Program-made: the position numbers and the translations under genes
DNA from: Clostridiales bacterium PH28_bin88
Lineage (GTDB): Bacteria > Bacillota > PH28-bin88
Direction of reading: 5' to 3'
Assembly: GCA_000987045.1 (NCBI GenBank)
Contig: LAKY01000095.1
Span: 1-41,323, forward strand
Length of the DNA stretch: 41,323 nt
The notes under the pieces: generated by a model
Database searches by the model: none
Told to the model about the DNA's origin: nothing
The model's input: only the letters and a program-made list of their open reading frames with translations
In this document: positions 16,798-24,792 of the stretch, piece by piece
Layout: the number at the start of each line of letters is the position of its first letter
Position numbering within the stretch: position 1 is the first letter of the stretch

Positions 16798-19356
16798 TTA
16801 GTCAACCAGCTTGACGTATGAGCCCTTCTCGACGATCGGGCTGTCCGACAGGTTGAACTCCTCGGCGTAATACTGGTCGGCCGCTACCAGCTTGCCGTCG
16901 CTGTAGGATGGGAACGGGCCGCGCAGCAGCATCGGGATGTACACCCGGTGCATGACCAGCTCGCGGTTGACCACCAGGATGTAGTCATCCGTGAATTCGG
17001 TCGTCTCGAACACGTTCAGACCCTTGACCCGCCCAACGTATCCGTTGGCATTCAACGTCGCATCCGGGCGCGAACCAGCCGCCGTGAAACCGTCCCAGTT
17101 GGCTACCTTATCGCTATTGGTCAGCGAAAGCACCACTGCATTCGGCTGGTAGTAACGGTTGGCAACCTTGACCTTTGCCACGCCGACCTTTTCGATCAGC
17201 GCCTGCAAGGTATCCGAACTGCGGTTCCAGGTCCCGCCGCTGTTGTTGCTCACCTGCAACACGCTGGCCAGCGCCAGGTAGAAGATTCCGTTGTCGATCT
17301 TATGTGCGATTTCGCGGGTCAGCGCTGCCAGGGTGCGCGCCACGGCGTCGAAGCCGATCTGGCTGCGGCTGAACACGATCGCCTCGCGGCTGATCTGGGT
17401 CGCTAGCCGGTCGGCTATCGCTTCGATGGTCTTGAAGCTCAGCTGAACCTTGCCGCGCTCGATCGCTGCCATCTCGCCCTTGCGGATCGCGTCGTACTGG
17501 TAATCCACTTTAAGCGCCTGGCCGTTGGTGATCGTTGCCAGCGCCATGAACCGGCCGTTGGCGTAATCGACCACGTAGTCGCTGCCCTCGACGTAGGTCA
17601 CCGTCCCGGCCGAGTTGGTGATCACCACCGTGCCCGGGATCAGACGCTTGTTTGCCAACGAAACGTACCCGTTCAGGGCTGCGGTCGCATCCTCGTCCAC
17701 CACTGTACCGGTCGAGCCGGTCTCGCCGGTGTACTGCTCAAAATACAGCCGGGTCGGGCTAGTGTCGATCGTTGCGAAGTCGAAAACGCTGGTCGCTACC
17801 AGCACTGGTGTCGCCGCTGCGATGATCGCCCGCGAGACGCTGTACGGCAGGTTCAGATCCGCCGTGGTCTCGGCCTCTTCGAAAGCCCGCCCCTCCTCGG
17901 CCAGCTGGCGTTTAAACACCTCGTCGAAGCGCTCCAGCACCTCTCGGGTGAAGCGTGCGTTGACCAGGTCATCAGCCGGTTTGCTGTACATTCCGCGCCG
18001 CTCCATGTGCTCGAGCAGCTCCAGCGATCCGCGGATATGGCCGGGTTGGTTGCCTGGGATTTCGATCACCCCGCCTTGCGGGTGGAAGCCCATGCCAGCC
18101 AGTTTCGCATCGGAGACGATCTTGTCGTACTCTTTGCGTTTGGTCTCAACCAGGCTCTTGACTGCTTCCGGCGTGGCCGGTTTTGCGTCGCGCACCGCCT
18201 GGACAAAAGACTCGTTGAGCTTGCCATATGGCAGCTCTTTGGTCTGCTCGGCAACAGCCTCATCGACCGCTTTCTGCGCAGACTGTGCATCCAGCGTCTT
18301 TTTAGCATCCACCGCCTCGGTCAAAGCCTTGGCCAGGTCCGCGCTCTCGTCGATCCCCAGCGATTGGCGGATCTTGCTTTCCAGCAATTGCGCCTGCTCA
18401 TCGGAGAGCTTTTTGACATCTTCCGCGATCAGTCCACGGAACAACTCCGGGTGTTCCCGGATGATTTTCAGGATTTCTTCAGGGTCCATGGTTTCCTCCA
18501 TATCGGACTTCGATTCAAATAGGATCACGGCCGCATTCGGGTCGCTCGGCTCGATCACCAGGTCGTAACCGGTGATCCGCAGCTTCGTCACTTCTTCCAC
18601 CTGCTGGCCGTTTTGTTTGACAATTTTTGATTGGCCATATGCGCGCTGTGAGATGCCCGGCATTACCCCGCCTTCCATCAGCGCCAGGATGTCCCTACCC
18701 TTGCTGGTCTCCAGAATGTGTCCATCGAGGACCGTCTGGTGCCCGTCAAATGAGATCGCATCCCATTTGACGATAGTTTCCAACAGGTTAGGACGCCCGG
18801 ATTTGTTTGACGGGTGCTCCGCCTCTCCCAGCAGCATCAACCGGCCTTGACCGGCGCTCTCGTGCAGGTGGTTTTGTAAATCTTGCACCGCCGCCTCAAG
18901 CACCGCCGCCGGATAAAGCCGTCCGTTGCCATTGACAACGTCGGCTGTAATCCCAATCGCCTTGATTTTCCGCGGTTGGCCATCGACCGCTTCCAGTAGC
19001 TCGACCGTGCCAACCGATTCGACAAACCGTTTTTCCTTCCTCTTTCCCTGTGAGGACGATTCCTCGATCCCCGCCGGTTGGTAAGTCAGCTCCACCACCC
19101 GCCATTCGTTCTGTGGCGCGAAAACATACTCGCCATCCTGGCGCTGGTAGCCGACGGAATAATACTCGTCCACCTTTTGGCCTTCGCCGTGAGCGATCAG
19201 GTGATCTGCAAAGATCTCCTCGATCCAGATATACGGCCCCGATTCGCTCATCGGAAATTGTTTCCGGAACGCCTCACGGATCATGGCCATGGTGTAATCC
19301 AGGCTGCCTTTTACCAGTTCTTCTAGCGGTTTACCGCGATTAATTTTCTTAGCCAT
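16798..19356 (-). CDS. Fused prohead protease-scaffold-major capsid protein
   Basis: An 852-aa single chain with three parts. Residues about 110-285 look like a T4 gp21-type prohead protease: IKAIGITADVVNGNGRLYPAAVLEAAV, GEAEHPSN with the likely catalytic His at 181, and MPGISQRAYG with the likely Ser at 236, then DLVIEPSDPNAAV. Residues about 286-450 are charged helices, the scaffold. From about 480 the sequence is HK97-like capsid protein (FTREVLERFDEVFKRQLAEEG, SRAIIAAATPVLVATSVFDF, RLYFEQYTGE, FNLSDSPIVEKGSYVKLVD). The frame is continuous with no internal stop. Processing probably occurs before the SRAIIAAA segment. In most phages these are separate genes. Confidence 0.85.
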   Translation of the reverse strand: MAKKINRGKPLEELVKGSLDYTMAMIREAFRKQFPMSESGPYIWIEEIFADHLIAHGEGQKVDEYYSVGYQRQDGEYVFAPQNEWRVVELTYQPAGIEESSSQGKRKEKRFVESVGTVELLEAVDGQPRKIKAIGITADVVNGNGRLYPAAVLEAAVQDLQNHLHESAGQGRLMLLGEAEHPSNKSGRPNLLETIVKWDAISFDGHQTVLDGHILETSKGRDILALMEGGVMPGISQRAYGQSKIVKQNGQQVEEVTKLRITGYDLVIEPSDPNAAVILFESKSDMEETMDPEEILKIIREHPELFRGLIAEDVKKLSDEQAQLLESKIRQSLGIDESADLAKALTEAVDAKKTLDAQSAQKAVDEAVAEQTKELPYGKLNESFVQAVRDAKPATPEAVKSLVETKRKEYDKIVSDAKLAGMGFHPQGGVIEIPGNQPGHIRGSLELLEHMERRGMYSKPADDLVNARFTREVLERFDEVFKRQLAEEGRAFEEAETTADLNLPYSVSRAIIAAATPVLVATSVFDFATIDTSPTRLYFEQYTGETGSTGTVVDEDATAALNGYVSLANKRLIPGTVVITNSAGTVTYVEGSDYVVDYANGRFMALATITNGQALKVDYQYDAIRKGEMAAIERGKVQLSFKTIEAIADRLATQISREAIVFSRSQIGFDAVARTLAALTREIAHKIDNGIFYLALASVLQVSNNSGGTWNRSSDTLQALIEKVGVAKVKVANRYYQPNAVVLSLTNSDKVANWDGFTAAGSRPDATLNANGYVGRVKGLNVFETTEFTDDYILVVNRELVMHRVYIPMLLRGPFPSYSDGKLVAADQYYAEEFNLSDSPIVEKGSYVKLVD

Positions 19357-19365
19357 TCTCTCCTC

Positions 19366-20973
19366 CTAAAAACCCAGGTCGCTTGCTGTTTGCACAGCCG
19401 CCTCGCTCGTAGCTGTTTGCCCGTAGCCTTCGCCGAAATCCGCAATCATCTGCAAACCGCCACTCATCGTATCGGCGATATCGTCGTGTTTGCCGCTTGG
19501 AAACACCTCCAACTCACGCCAGGCAGCCTGCCACCATGGACCGCGCACCACCTCGACCAATCCTTGCCTTGCGCGAGTCTGTAATGGCCTGGCCCGGCTG
19601 ACTTTGTCACCTTGCGGAACCATTGGCATAATCGCCACATTCGCCAGGCGTGTATCTCGCATAAATTGCTTAAAGACCAGAGATGAGAATGCCACGCTTT
19701 CCACCGCCCAGATCGTGCCCCGTTCGCGTGGATCGACCATCCAGGCTACCACCTGCGCCAAGAACTCATCCAGCTCATGGACATGCAGCAGATCTCGGTA
19801 GACCACCACGCCGCGAACGCTGTCCAACGCGCACGGCATGGCCGCGTTATAATCCGCCTGTTGGCTCTCGCCCAATGCCAGGTCAAGGTAAACGAACCAC
19901 TGCAACCCCTCCGGTCGTTTTTCGACCAGGCGGAAGTTGCTTTCATCGAAGAAATTCCCCTTCTCGGCCCTGGGCAGCTGCTGATATTGCGCGTCAAACT
20001 CGTGCTGCCCGACATTCGCGGCAATCCGCGCCAGTTGCTCTGCCGGAAATTTCTCTGGCCATAACGCCTCGCCGGGCTCGCGTCCCAGCGGATCCGCCGG
20101 TGGTAAAAACTGACCCCGCAGCATCAGCTCCTGGAAGCGTTGCTCATCCTGTACGTACTGGTCATGCCCCAATGCCAGCGCTGGCAGGTACAGGATCGTC
20201 CACTGGTCGGCCAGCAGCGGATCGCTGACCATCATCTCCAGCAGCTCGCCCGCCAGGTCATCCGGGTGCCAGCGCGTGTGCGTCACCACAATCGCGCCGC
20301 CGTCCTCAAGCCGTGTGTAAGCCGCCGACTTGTACCAGCTCAGTACCCGCTTGCGATAGCTCTCGCTATTTGCCTCGTCTCGGTTTTTAAACGGATCATC
20401 GATCACCAGCAGGTGCGCGCCCTTACCGACGATCCCGCCGCCAATACCGGCCGCCACCACCATGCCCCTATGCGGTGCTGCCAGGCTCCAATTTGCCTTC
20501 GCCCGGCTTTCCTCGTCCAGCTCGACCGGCGCATCCACCGCGCTCATTTCACCAAACACTTTTTTGTACTGATCGCTGGTGACGTAGTTTCGCACCGCCC
20601 GGCTGTCCTCGTTTGCCAGGTCCGCGCCGTATGCTGTCAAGATGATCCGGCTGTCCGGACGTTTGCCCAGCAGCCAGGACGGAAACAATCGGCTGATCTC
20701 CTCGGTCTTGCCGTGCCGCGGCGGCTCGAAGATCATCAACCGCCCGATGCCCTCCGCGCCTTTCGTTTCGATGTACCTGTACACCTGCTCGAGATAATCC
20801 GCCACCAGGTAATGGTGGCGAGCTGGTTTGTACCACGGCGCCACGTAGGTTGCGTAATCCATCAGTCGTTTACGCGCCAAAGCCCGCCGTGCTCGGATAG
20901 CGGCTGCCTGGTGTGCCCGTTCTGACACCCCACCCGAAACATCTGCACTGGGGATAGCGACCATCTCACTCAT
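19366..20973 (-). CDS. terL: Terminase large subunit
   Basis: A 535-aa packaging ATPase-nuclease. The ATPase shows Walker A EPPRHGKT at residues 83-90, Walker B LLVIDDP at about 188-194, and the coupling region VVTHTRWHPDDL near 229-240. The nuclease domain begins around 355 with WFVYLDLALGE (Asp 364), has AVES near 425, and KHDDIADTMSGG near the C-terminus, which supply the acidic RNase H-like cluster. Length and order (small subunit just before, eight-base overlap) are standard. It docks on the portal to pump DNA and makes the genome cuts. The sequence does not show whether packaging is by headful or cos. Confidence 0.95.
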   Translation of the reverse strand: MSEMVAIPSADVSGGVSERAHQAAAIRARRALARKRLMDYATYVAPWYKPARHHYLVADYLEQVYRYIETKGAEGIGRLMIFEPPRHGKTEEISRLFPSWLLGKRPDSRIILTAYGADLANEDSRAVRNYVTSDQYKKVFGEMSAVDAPVELDEESRAKANWSLAAPHRGMVVAAGIGGGIVGKGAHLLVIDDPFKNRDEANSESYRKRVLSWYKSAAYTRLEDGGAIVVTHTRWHPDDLAGELLEMMVSDPLLADQWTILYLPALALGHDQYVQDEQRFQELMLRGQFLPPADPLGREPGEALWPEKFPAEQLARIAANVGQHEFDAQYQQLPRAEKGNFFDESNFRLVEKRPEGLQWFVYLDLALGESQQADYNAAMPCALDSVRGVVVYRDLLHVHELDEFLAQVVAWMVDPRERGTIWAVESVAFSSLVFKQFMRDTRLANVAIMPMVPQGDKVSRARPLQTRARQGLVEVVRGPWWQAAWRELEVFPSGKHDDIADTMSGGLQMIADFGEGYGQTATSEAAVQTASDLGF

Positions 20974-21595
20974 TCAGGTCTTTATCCTTCCGTGTCAATC
21001 GAGCCAGTTTTTCAAGTTCTTCATCCGGCAGATCGTCGAGATCCTCGACCGAGTGGATATCTCGCTGATCTACTCTCAGGCGTGGGATGTAATCTCCCAA
21101 CAGTTCCAGGGCCAGTTTGCGGTCCTGGTGTGATTTGTAATCCGGATTTGTCGCGCTGGCGATCAACGCGTTGTAAATGTCAGCCCGATGTTCGAACAGC
21201 GGTGCCGCCTGTAACAGCGTGATCGTTTCGTTGATCGCCGGGTTTTTCGCCCGCCAGGTCCCGATCTGCCGGTCGGTCGTCAATCCCAGAACCTGTGTCG
21301 CCAGCTCTTCCTGGGTGTGCGGCCAGCGTTCCTTGCGCGGGCTTGCTGCCCAGGCGATGTAGCATGCCACCCGCCACGGCCATCCTGAGTTGCGTAACCG
21401 GTAGTACATCTCAAGCCAGCCCGGCATCTCCGGTCCCTGGATAGATTCCAGCGCCTGGCGTGCTGTCTCGGACCGTAATCTCGCCTCTTCCGGCGAAACG
21501 AAAGAATGCCCATCCTCGGCTTCCTCGATCTCCAGGCCGAGCGGGATCTGCCGCAGCAAATCGTCCCAATCCGGGCGTTCTACCGGTCTTTTCAT
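20966..21595 (-). CDS. terS: Terminase small subunit
   Basis: A 209-aa protein located between endolysin and TerL. I start at ATG 21595 because it overlaps the endolysin stop as ATGA and has GGAG upstream. The middle has WRVACYIAWAASPRKERWPHTQEELATQVLGLTTDRQIGTWRAKNP, a helix-turn-helix in which the EELATQVLGLTTDRQIGTW helices should bind the packaging site. Helices around LLQAAPLFEHRADIYNALIASA may oligomerise the ring, and the C-terminus is acidic and helical. Short acidic ends like this contact TerL. Confidence 0.85.
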   Translation of the reverse strand: MKRPVERPDWDDLLRQIPLGLEIEEAEDGHSFVSPEEARLRSETARQALESIQGPEMPGWLEMYYRLRNSGWPWRVACYIAWAASPRKERWPHTQEELATQVLGLTTDRQIGTWRAKNPAINETITLLQAAPLFEHRADIYNALIASATNPDYKSHQDRKLALELLGDYIPRLRVDQRDIHSVEDLDDLPDEELEKLARLTRKDKDLNE

Positions 21596-22560
21596 TTCAC
21601 CCGCTCCAGATATTTGGTACTGCCAATCTGCAAGGCGCAAAACTCGCCTGGCGCGATCTCGATCCAGACGTCGCCACCGGCGACCTCAACCAGGTTGACC
21701 ACATCTCCCTTGCGCAGCTGGCGGATAGGTGTGTTCCCGCCTGCGGTCGGCATGCGGCGCACGTTAAGCCAATCGGTTATCACCCGATAGCGATATCCAG
21801 TTGGCGCAGGTGTGGGTGTAGGCGTTGGGACTGGGACTGGGACTGGTACCGGTGCTGGCTGGATCGTGCCAAACATAGCCCGGAACGCCGCTTCGGATTT
21901 TAGCCAGCGGTTGGTGTCGAGCTGCTTGCTCTCCGTCCCATAGTAAGGACCATCGCCGCGCTCGCCGGTCTGCACGATCCACACATCCAGATCGTGATAA
22001 CCATCTGGTATCCACGGCTTGCCCAAAAACTCGCTCGGTGGATCGGTCGCCAGGTACTGTGCCATCCACCATTTGCGCTGTGCCATCCAGGCTTGTTTTG
22101 CCATAAAATCGCGAACGAACGTAAACCGAGAATAAACGATCACCTCGCGCCCGGTTCGGTCCTCTAACGCTTTGCTGAAGTTCTCCGCGGCGTTGGATAA
22201 CGCGGATTTTGATACCCCATGTACCAGTTCCAGATCGTTGACAATCGGCCCCTCGCCGTCATATTTACGGTCCGGGAACATGCTCAAAAAATTATCTGCC
22301 TGAGCCGCGGCACTCTCAGCTGGATAAAGCACATGGTATGCCATGCGTGGAATGTTTCGTTTCTTTAATTCCGCCCAGTAAATAGCAAACATGCTGTCCT
22401 TGTAACCCCAGCTGATACCCGTGCGGCAGGCGATATACTCGACCCGCGGAAGCACCGAGACCAGCTCGTTAAAATCGACTCTGCCCTGGTTGCGGCTGAT
22501 ATCAATCCCGAATCTACGGCCATCGGTCAAAGATGGGCGGTAAGTGCCTGGTGTGGTCAT
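21592..22560 (-). CDS. Endolysin, GH25 muramidase with SH3 domain
   Basis: A 322-aa lysin. Residues about 15-215 are a glycoside hydrolase family 25 lysozyme: RRFGIDISRNQGRVDFNEL (Asp of the DxS motif), VEYIACRTGISWGYKD, RMAYHVLYPAESAAAQADNFL and GPIVNDLELV, where the DLE acidic pair is catalytic, then the WMAQYLATD segment. A low-complexity linker of alternating Pro-Val and Pro-Thr follows (about residues 236-255), then an SH3 domain (YRVITDWLNVRRMPTAGG, KGDVVNLVEV, WIEIAPGEFCALQIG) for wall binding. It has no signal peptide, so release needs holins. It cleaves between MurNAc and GlcNAc of peptidoglycan. Confidence 0.9.
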   Translation of the reverse strand: MTTPGTYRPSLTDGRRFGIDISRNQGRVDFNELVSVLPRVEYIACRTGISWGYKDSMFAIYWAELKKRNIPRMAYHVLYPAESAAAQADNFLSMFPDRKYDGEGPIVNDLELVHGVSKSALSNAAENFSKALEDRTGREVIVYSRFTFVRDFMAKQAWMAQRKWWMAQYLATDPPSEFLGKPWIPDGYHDLDVWIVQTGERGDGPYYGTESKQLDTNRWLKSEAAFRAMFGTIQPAPVPVPVPVPTPTPTPAPTGYRYRVITDWLNVRRMPTAGGNTPIRQLRKGDVVNLVEVAGGDVWIEIAPGEFCALQIGSTKYLERVK

Positions 22561-22599
22561 GCGCTCCTCCGTTTCTGAGACGCAGCGATCATTTGATCC

Positions 22600-22767
22600 T
22601 CACAGTCCCAGCCCTAGAAATCTGTTCAAGAGGTAGATGACGATCACAAACACAATGATCGCCAACAAGATCCGTCCCCAGGGGGGCGGGATCATCGGTA
22701 CCACGTACCGATCTAATAGCACAATGGCTATTACCAGAACAATTAGTATTACAAGTAACTCAATCAT
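22600..22767 (-). CDS. Small two-helix membrane protein, holin candidate
   Basis: A 55-aa protein: MIELLVILIVLVIAIVLLDR is one membrane helix; VPMIPPPWGRI is a Pro-rich turn; LLAIIVFVIVIYLLNRF is a second helix, followed by a short Gly/Leu end. GGAGA lies seven bases before the ATG. The size, two helices and place next to the endolysin match small phage holins, in which VPxxPPPWGR-type turns are common. It would oligomerise in the inner membrane to release the lysin. The upstream neighbour is another single-helix lysis protein. Confidence 0.8.
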   Translation of the reverse strand: MIELLVILIVLVIAIVLLDRYVVPMIPPPWGRILLAIIVFVIVIYLLNRFLGLGL

Positions 22768-22786
22768 TTTTATTCTCCAAACTGTT

Positions 22787-23164
22787 TCATTTGATCAGCC
22801 CCAGTATCTGCCCCAATAACCAGATGATCACCGCACTACCCATGATCCCGCCTAACCAGCTCAGGATCACGTTAGTCCGTTTAAGTCCTGCAATTTCCAG
22901 GTTGATCGCGTGCAGCATCTTGTTATGCTCACTGATTGTTGCCTGCTGCTCTTCCAGTCTTCGCCAGGCCGCATCTACCCGAGAAGTGGTTAACGGCTGA
23001 TAGCCCGCATCATTCTTTTCAAGGCAGCGCAGCCGCTCTTCGACTGCACTCATCATCGATTCGAGCTTCGCGAAGCCTTGATCCATACGGACCCCCAGAT
23101 GGTCAATTTGTTTTTGCAGGTTTGATTGCATCGATGCACGGCTCAAGGATCCCGTGCTATCCAT
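22787..23164 (-). CDS. Coiled-coil membrane protein (XhlA-like lysis accessory)
   Basis: A 125-aa protein. Residues 10-90 are charged heptad helices (LQKQIDHLGVRMDQGFAKLESMMSAVEERL; RLEEQQATISEHNKMLHAI), likely coiled coil. Residues about 98-122 form a membrane helix (VILSWLGGIMGSAVIIWLLGQIL). This is the layout of XhlA/hemolysin-type holin partners. It overlaps the upstream membrane gene by eight bases. It probably works with the holin candidates on both sides, although the exact partner cannot be told. Confidence 0.7.
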   Translation of the reverse strand: MDSTGSLSRASMQSNLQKQIDHLGVRMDQGFAKLESMMSAVEERLRCLEKNDAGYQPLTTSRVDAAWRRLEEQQATISEHNKMLHAINLEIAGLKRTNVILSWLGGIMGSAVIIWLLGQILGLIK

Positions 23165-23519
23165 AGCTGCGCACGTCGTGTTCGTTCAGCTCCGGGTCTT
23201 TCTTGGGAAAAAACCGGGTGATGAACTGGTGAATATACGATGCGCCCATGCCGATCGCAACCCCGGTGACGGCCAGACCAAACGGCGTAATACCCACTGG
23301 CGAATCAACAAACACGCCCAGTAGATACAAAAGATCAAACTGGTAAATGAACGCCCCGACTATACCGGCTGCCACAGCCACATAGACCAGCGCCCATTTG
23401 TAGGGTTGCAGCGCAGGCACATGGTCGATGATCCGGCCAAACACCGCCTCCACCAGCGTCTCGACAAGAAAAGCAACCGCCATGATCAGCGCCAAAGTCC
23501 CGAAAATGCTATTTTCCAT
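23157..23519 (-). CDS. Multi-helix membrane protein, first gene of late operon
   Basis: A 120-aa protein. I chose the ATG at 23519, which follows GGAGGAGCA; the longer frame to 23609 would run through two hairpins in the leader. It has three or four membrane helices: IFGTLALIMAVAFLVETLVEAVF, WALVYVAVAAGIVGAFIYQF, LLYLLGVFV and FGLAVTGVAIGMGASYIHQF. The tail is charged (KKDPELNEHD). Being first in the lysis cassette and integral to the membrane, it may be a holin or antiholin. No sequence family is recognised. Confidence 0.7.
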   Translation of the reverse strand: MENSIFGTLALIMAVAFLVETLVEAVFGRIIDHVPALQPYKWALVYVAVAAGIVGAFIYQFDLLYLLGVFVDSPVGITPFGLAVTGVAIGMGASYIHQFITRFFPKKDPELNEHDVRSYG

Positions 23520-23541
23520 TGCTCCTCCGCTTAAAACGTTT

Positions 23542-23574
23542 GCGCCCGACAATCCATTAAGGACTGCCGGGCGC
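23542..23574 (-). promoter_or_regulatory. Hairpin in the late-operon leader
   Basis: In the leftward transcript, 14-nt arms pair around a 5-nt loop: 12 Watson-Crick pairs and two G-U wobbles. A second smaller hairpin (6-bp arms GCCCGA/TCGGGC) lies just upstream at 23590-23607. Both fall between the likely transcription start and the GGAGG of the first lysis gene at 23519. They could control read-through or translation of the late operon. There is no U-run, so it is not a classical terminator. Confidence 0.6.
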
Positions 23575-23612
23575 TCATCTCCGACCGTTGCCCGAACTAC
23601 ATCGGGCATGCA

Positions 23613-23632
23613 ATATTCAATAACTGAATTTT
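23613..23632 (-). promoter_or_regulatory. Shared motif ATTCA-N5-TGAAT upstream of late operon
   Basis: The sequence ATATTCAATAACTGAATTTT occurs here and, with only two changes (AA to GG), at 29481-29500 upstream of the leftward gene at 29068. Each copy contains the inverted repeat ATTCA-N5-TGAAT. A TTGACA on the minus strand at 23646-23641 lies just upstream, so it may be part of a leftward late promoter or an operator for one. No convincing -10 box could be fixed. Confidence 0.45.
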
Positions 23633-23715
23633 AGCATGCTTGTCAAGAGTTTACAAGAGTCAATTAGAACAATTAGAACATTACATTAGAGTTTTGGAAA
23701 ATCCCCAATCAACAC

Positions 23716-23744
23716 TTGACATATAATGCCGCATGCGGTATTAT
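23716..23744 (+). promoter_or_regulatory. Strong rightward sigma70-type promoter
   Basis: TTGACA (23716-23721) is separated by exactly 17 bases from TATTAT (23739-23744). Transcription should begin around 23751-23753 and read the cluster 23776-25035; AAGGGAG at 23762-23768 serves as ribosome binding site for the first gene. The spacer contains a palindrome described separately, so this promoter is likely repressible. It is divergent from the late operon. Confidence 0.8.
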
Positions 23745-23746
23745 AT
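23721..23746. promoter_or_regulatory. 26-bp operator-like palindrome over the promoter
   Basis: The sequence is symmetric about 23733/23734 with 13-bp arms and one mismatched pair; the core CCGCATGCGG is perfect. It covers the whole spacer and the -10 box of the rightward promoter, so a dimeric repressor bound here would block RNA polymerase. The product may be one of the phage's own DNA-binding proteins (36751, 36507, or the cluster's own HTH proteins), but no assignment is possible from sequence. Confidence 0.75.
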
Positions 23747-23775
23747 AACTAAGATAACAACAAGGGAGCAGCGAG

Positions 23776-24060
23776 ATGAAACTAACAGTCAAGGGTAAAA
23801 GGGTAGAACTGAACGGAAACAAAATGTCCGGCGACACATATCCGATCAAGGGCTATATCAAAGAATATCTCAACGGAAAATGGGACGCCGACAACAAGGT
23901 GTGGATTGTTGACGGCGGACAGGTCGAAGCAATGATGACCGGACAGTACCCCGTCATCAAGCTCGACACCAGCACCACCGAGCAGGTCACTGAAAAAGCA
24001 TACAACGGGCTTTGCCCCAAGTGCCACACATGGTGTTACGGCGACTGCACCGCCCACTGA
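23776..24060 (+). CDS. Small protein with C-terminal Cys/His cluster
   Basis: This 94-aa protein is not recognised. The N-terminal two thirds read as small alternating strands and a helix (MKLTVKGKRVELNGNKMSGD, YIKEYLNGKWDADNKVWIVDGGQVEAMM). The last 18 residues hold four Cys and two His (GLCPKCHTWCYGDCTAH), probably a zinc knuckle. It is the first gene behind the strong promoter at 23716, with a good ribosome binding site eight bases upstream. Its base composition is less GC-rich than neighbours. It may be an early or regulatory protein. Confidence 0.75.
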   Translation: MKLTVKGKRVELNGNKMSGDTYPIKGYIKEYLNGKWDADNKVWIVDGGQVEAMMTGQYPVIKLDTSTTEQVTEKAYNGLCPKCHTWCYGDCTAH

Positions 24061-24137
24061 ACAAGCACGCGAAACCGGGGCAACCAGGCCACATCTTAAT
24101 AAATCATCATATCCATATAATCAAAAAAGAGGGCAAA

Positions 24138-24785
24138 ATGAAACCAAGTGAACTACCAAACTACCGATGGCCAGATTTATCATATATTGTCAGGCAATAT
24201 GTCGTAGTCGATGCGCGTGGGCGAATCGGAATCGCCCACAACGGCTCTGATGGAAACCTCTGGGCTCATCCCGCAGAAATGCCCGCCATCGCTCAGGCTA
24301 CACCGGACATGGCCCTGCCAAACGGGGCCAAACTAATGACCGATACACTTTGGAGATACAGCGACGATGATGACGCCTGGATCGGCCGCTGGTGCGACCA
24401 GGATAGCGATGACGAGCTGCTCCACCTTGTCATCGTAGACGACCTGGGTTGGGTAATGCCTGACCGATATGCCGATCAGGCATTATCCGGCAGCGATCAG
24501 ATGGGATTTTGGAACTACGGTGCCACCATTGGCAGGGTTGGCGGTCGCCCCCCCGTAGCTGGACAAACGCCAGGAGAATGTACTATCGACCAGGCTGTGG
24601 AATACACCGCCGAGGTCGGAGAGCCGGTCTCGCCGCGCGGGCTGCGCCTCGCATGCGCGCGCGGTTACATCCCTGGGGCACGCAAAATTGGCAGGGATTG
24701 GCTCCTGCCTTATGAGGGAATCAATTATTACCTGGATAACCGGCCGCGGCCGGGGCGAAAACCAGCATCAAGACAAGAAAGATAA
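24138..24785 (+). CDS. Protein with C-terminal excisionase/MerR-like HTH
   Basis: A 215-aa protein. I start at ATG 24138, with GAGGG eight bases upstream; the longer frame from 24012 overlaps the previous gene and looks non-coding. Residues 1-150 form an unrecognised domain rich in Asp and Trp (TLWRYSDDDDAWIGRWCDQDSDDELLH). The C-terminus (about residues 150-205) resembles a winged helix of the excisionase type: TIDQAVEYTAEVGEPVSPRGLRLACARGYIPGARKIGRDWLLPY, followed by a basic Arg/Pro tail. It may bind DNA near the phage's own promoters or attachment site. The next gene starts eight bases downstream. Confidence 0.7.
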   Translation: MKPSELPNYRWPDLSYIVRQYVVVDARGRIGIAHNGSDGNLWAHPAEMPAIAQATPDMALPNGAKLMTDTLWRYSDDDDAWIGRWCDQDSDDELLHLVIVDDLGWVMPDRYADQALSGSDQMGFWNYGATIGRVGGRPPVAGQTPGECTIDQAVEYTAEVGEPVSPRGLRLACARGYIPGARKIGRDWLLPYEGINYYLDNRPRPGRKPASRQER

Positions 24786-24792
24786 GTATCTA

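Noticed and set aside
24012..24137. N-terminal extension of the 24138 gene to 24012
   Set aside because: It overlaps the preceding gene, is His/Lys-rich without pattern, and the ATG at 24138 has a good ribosome site.
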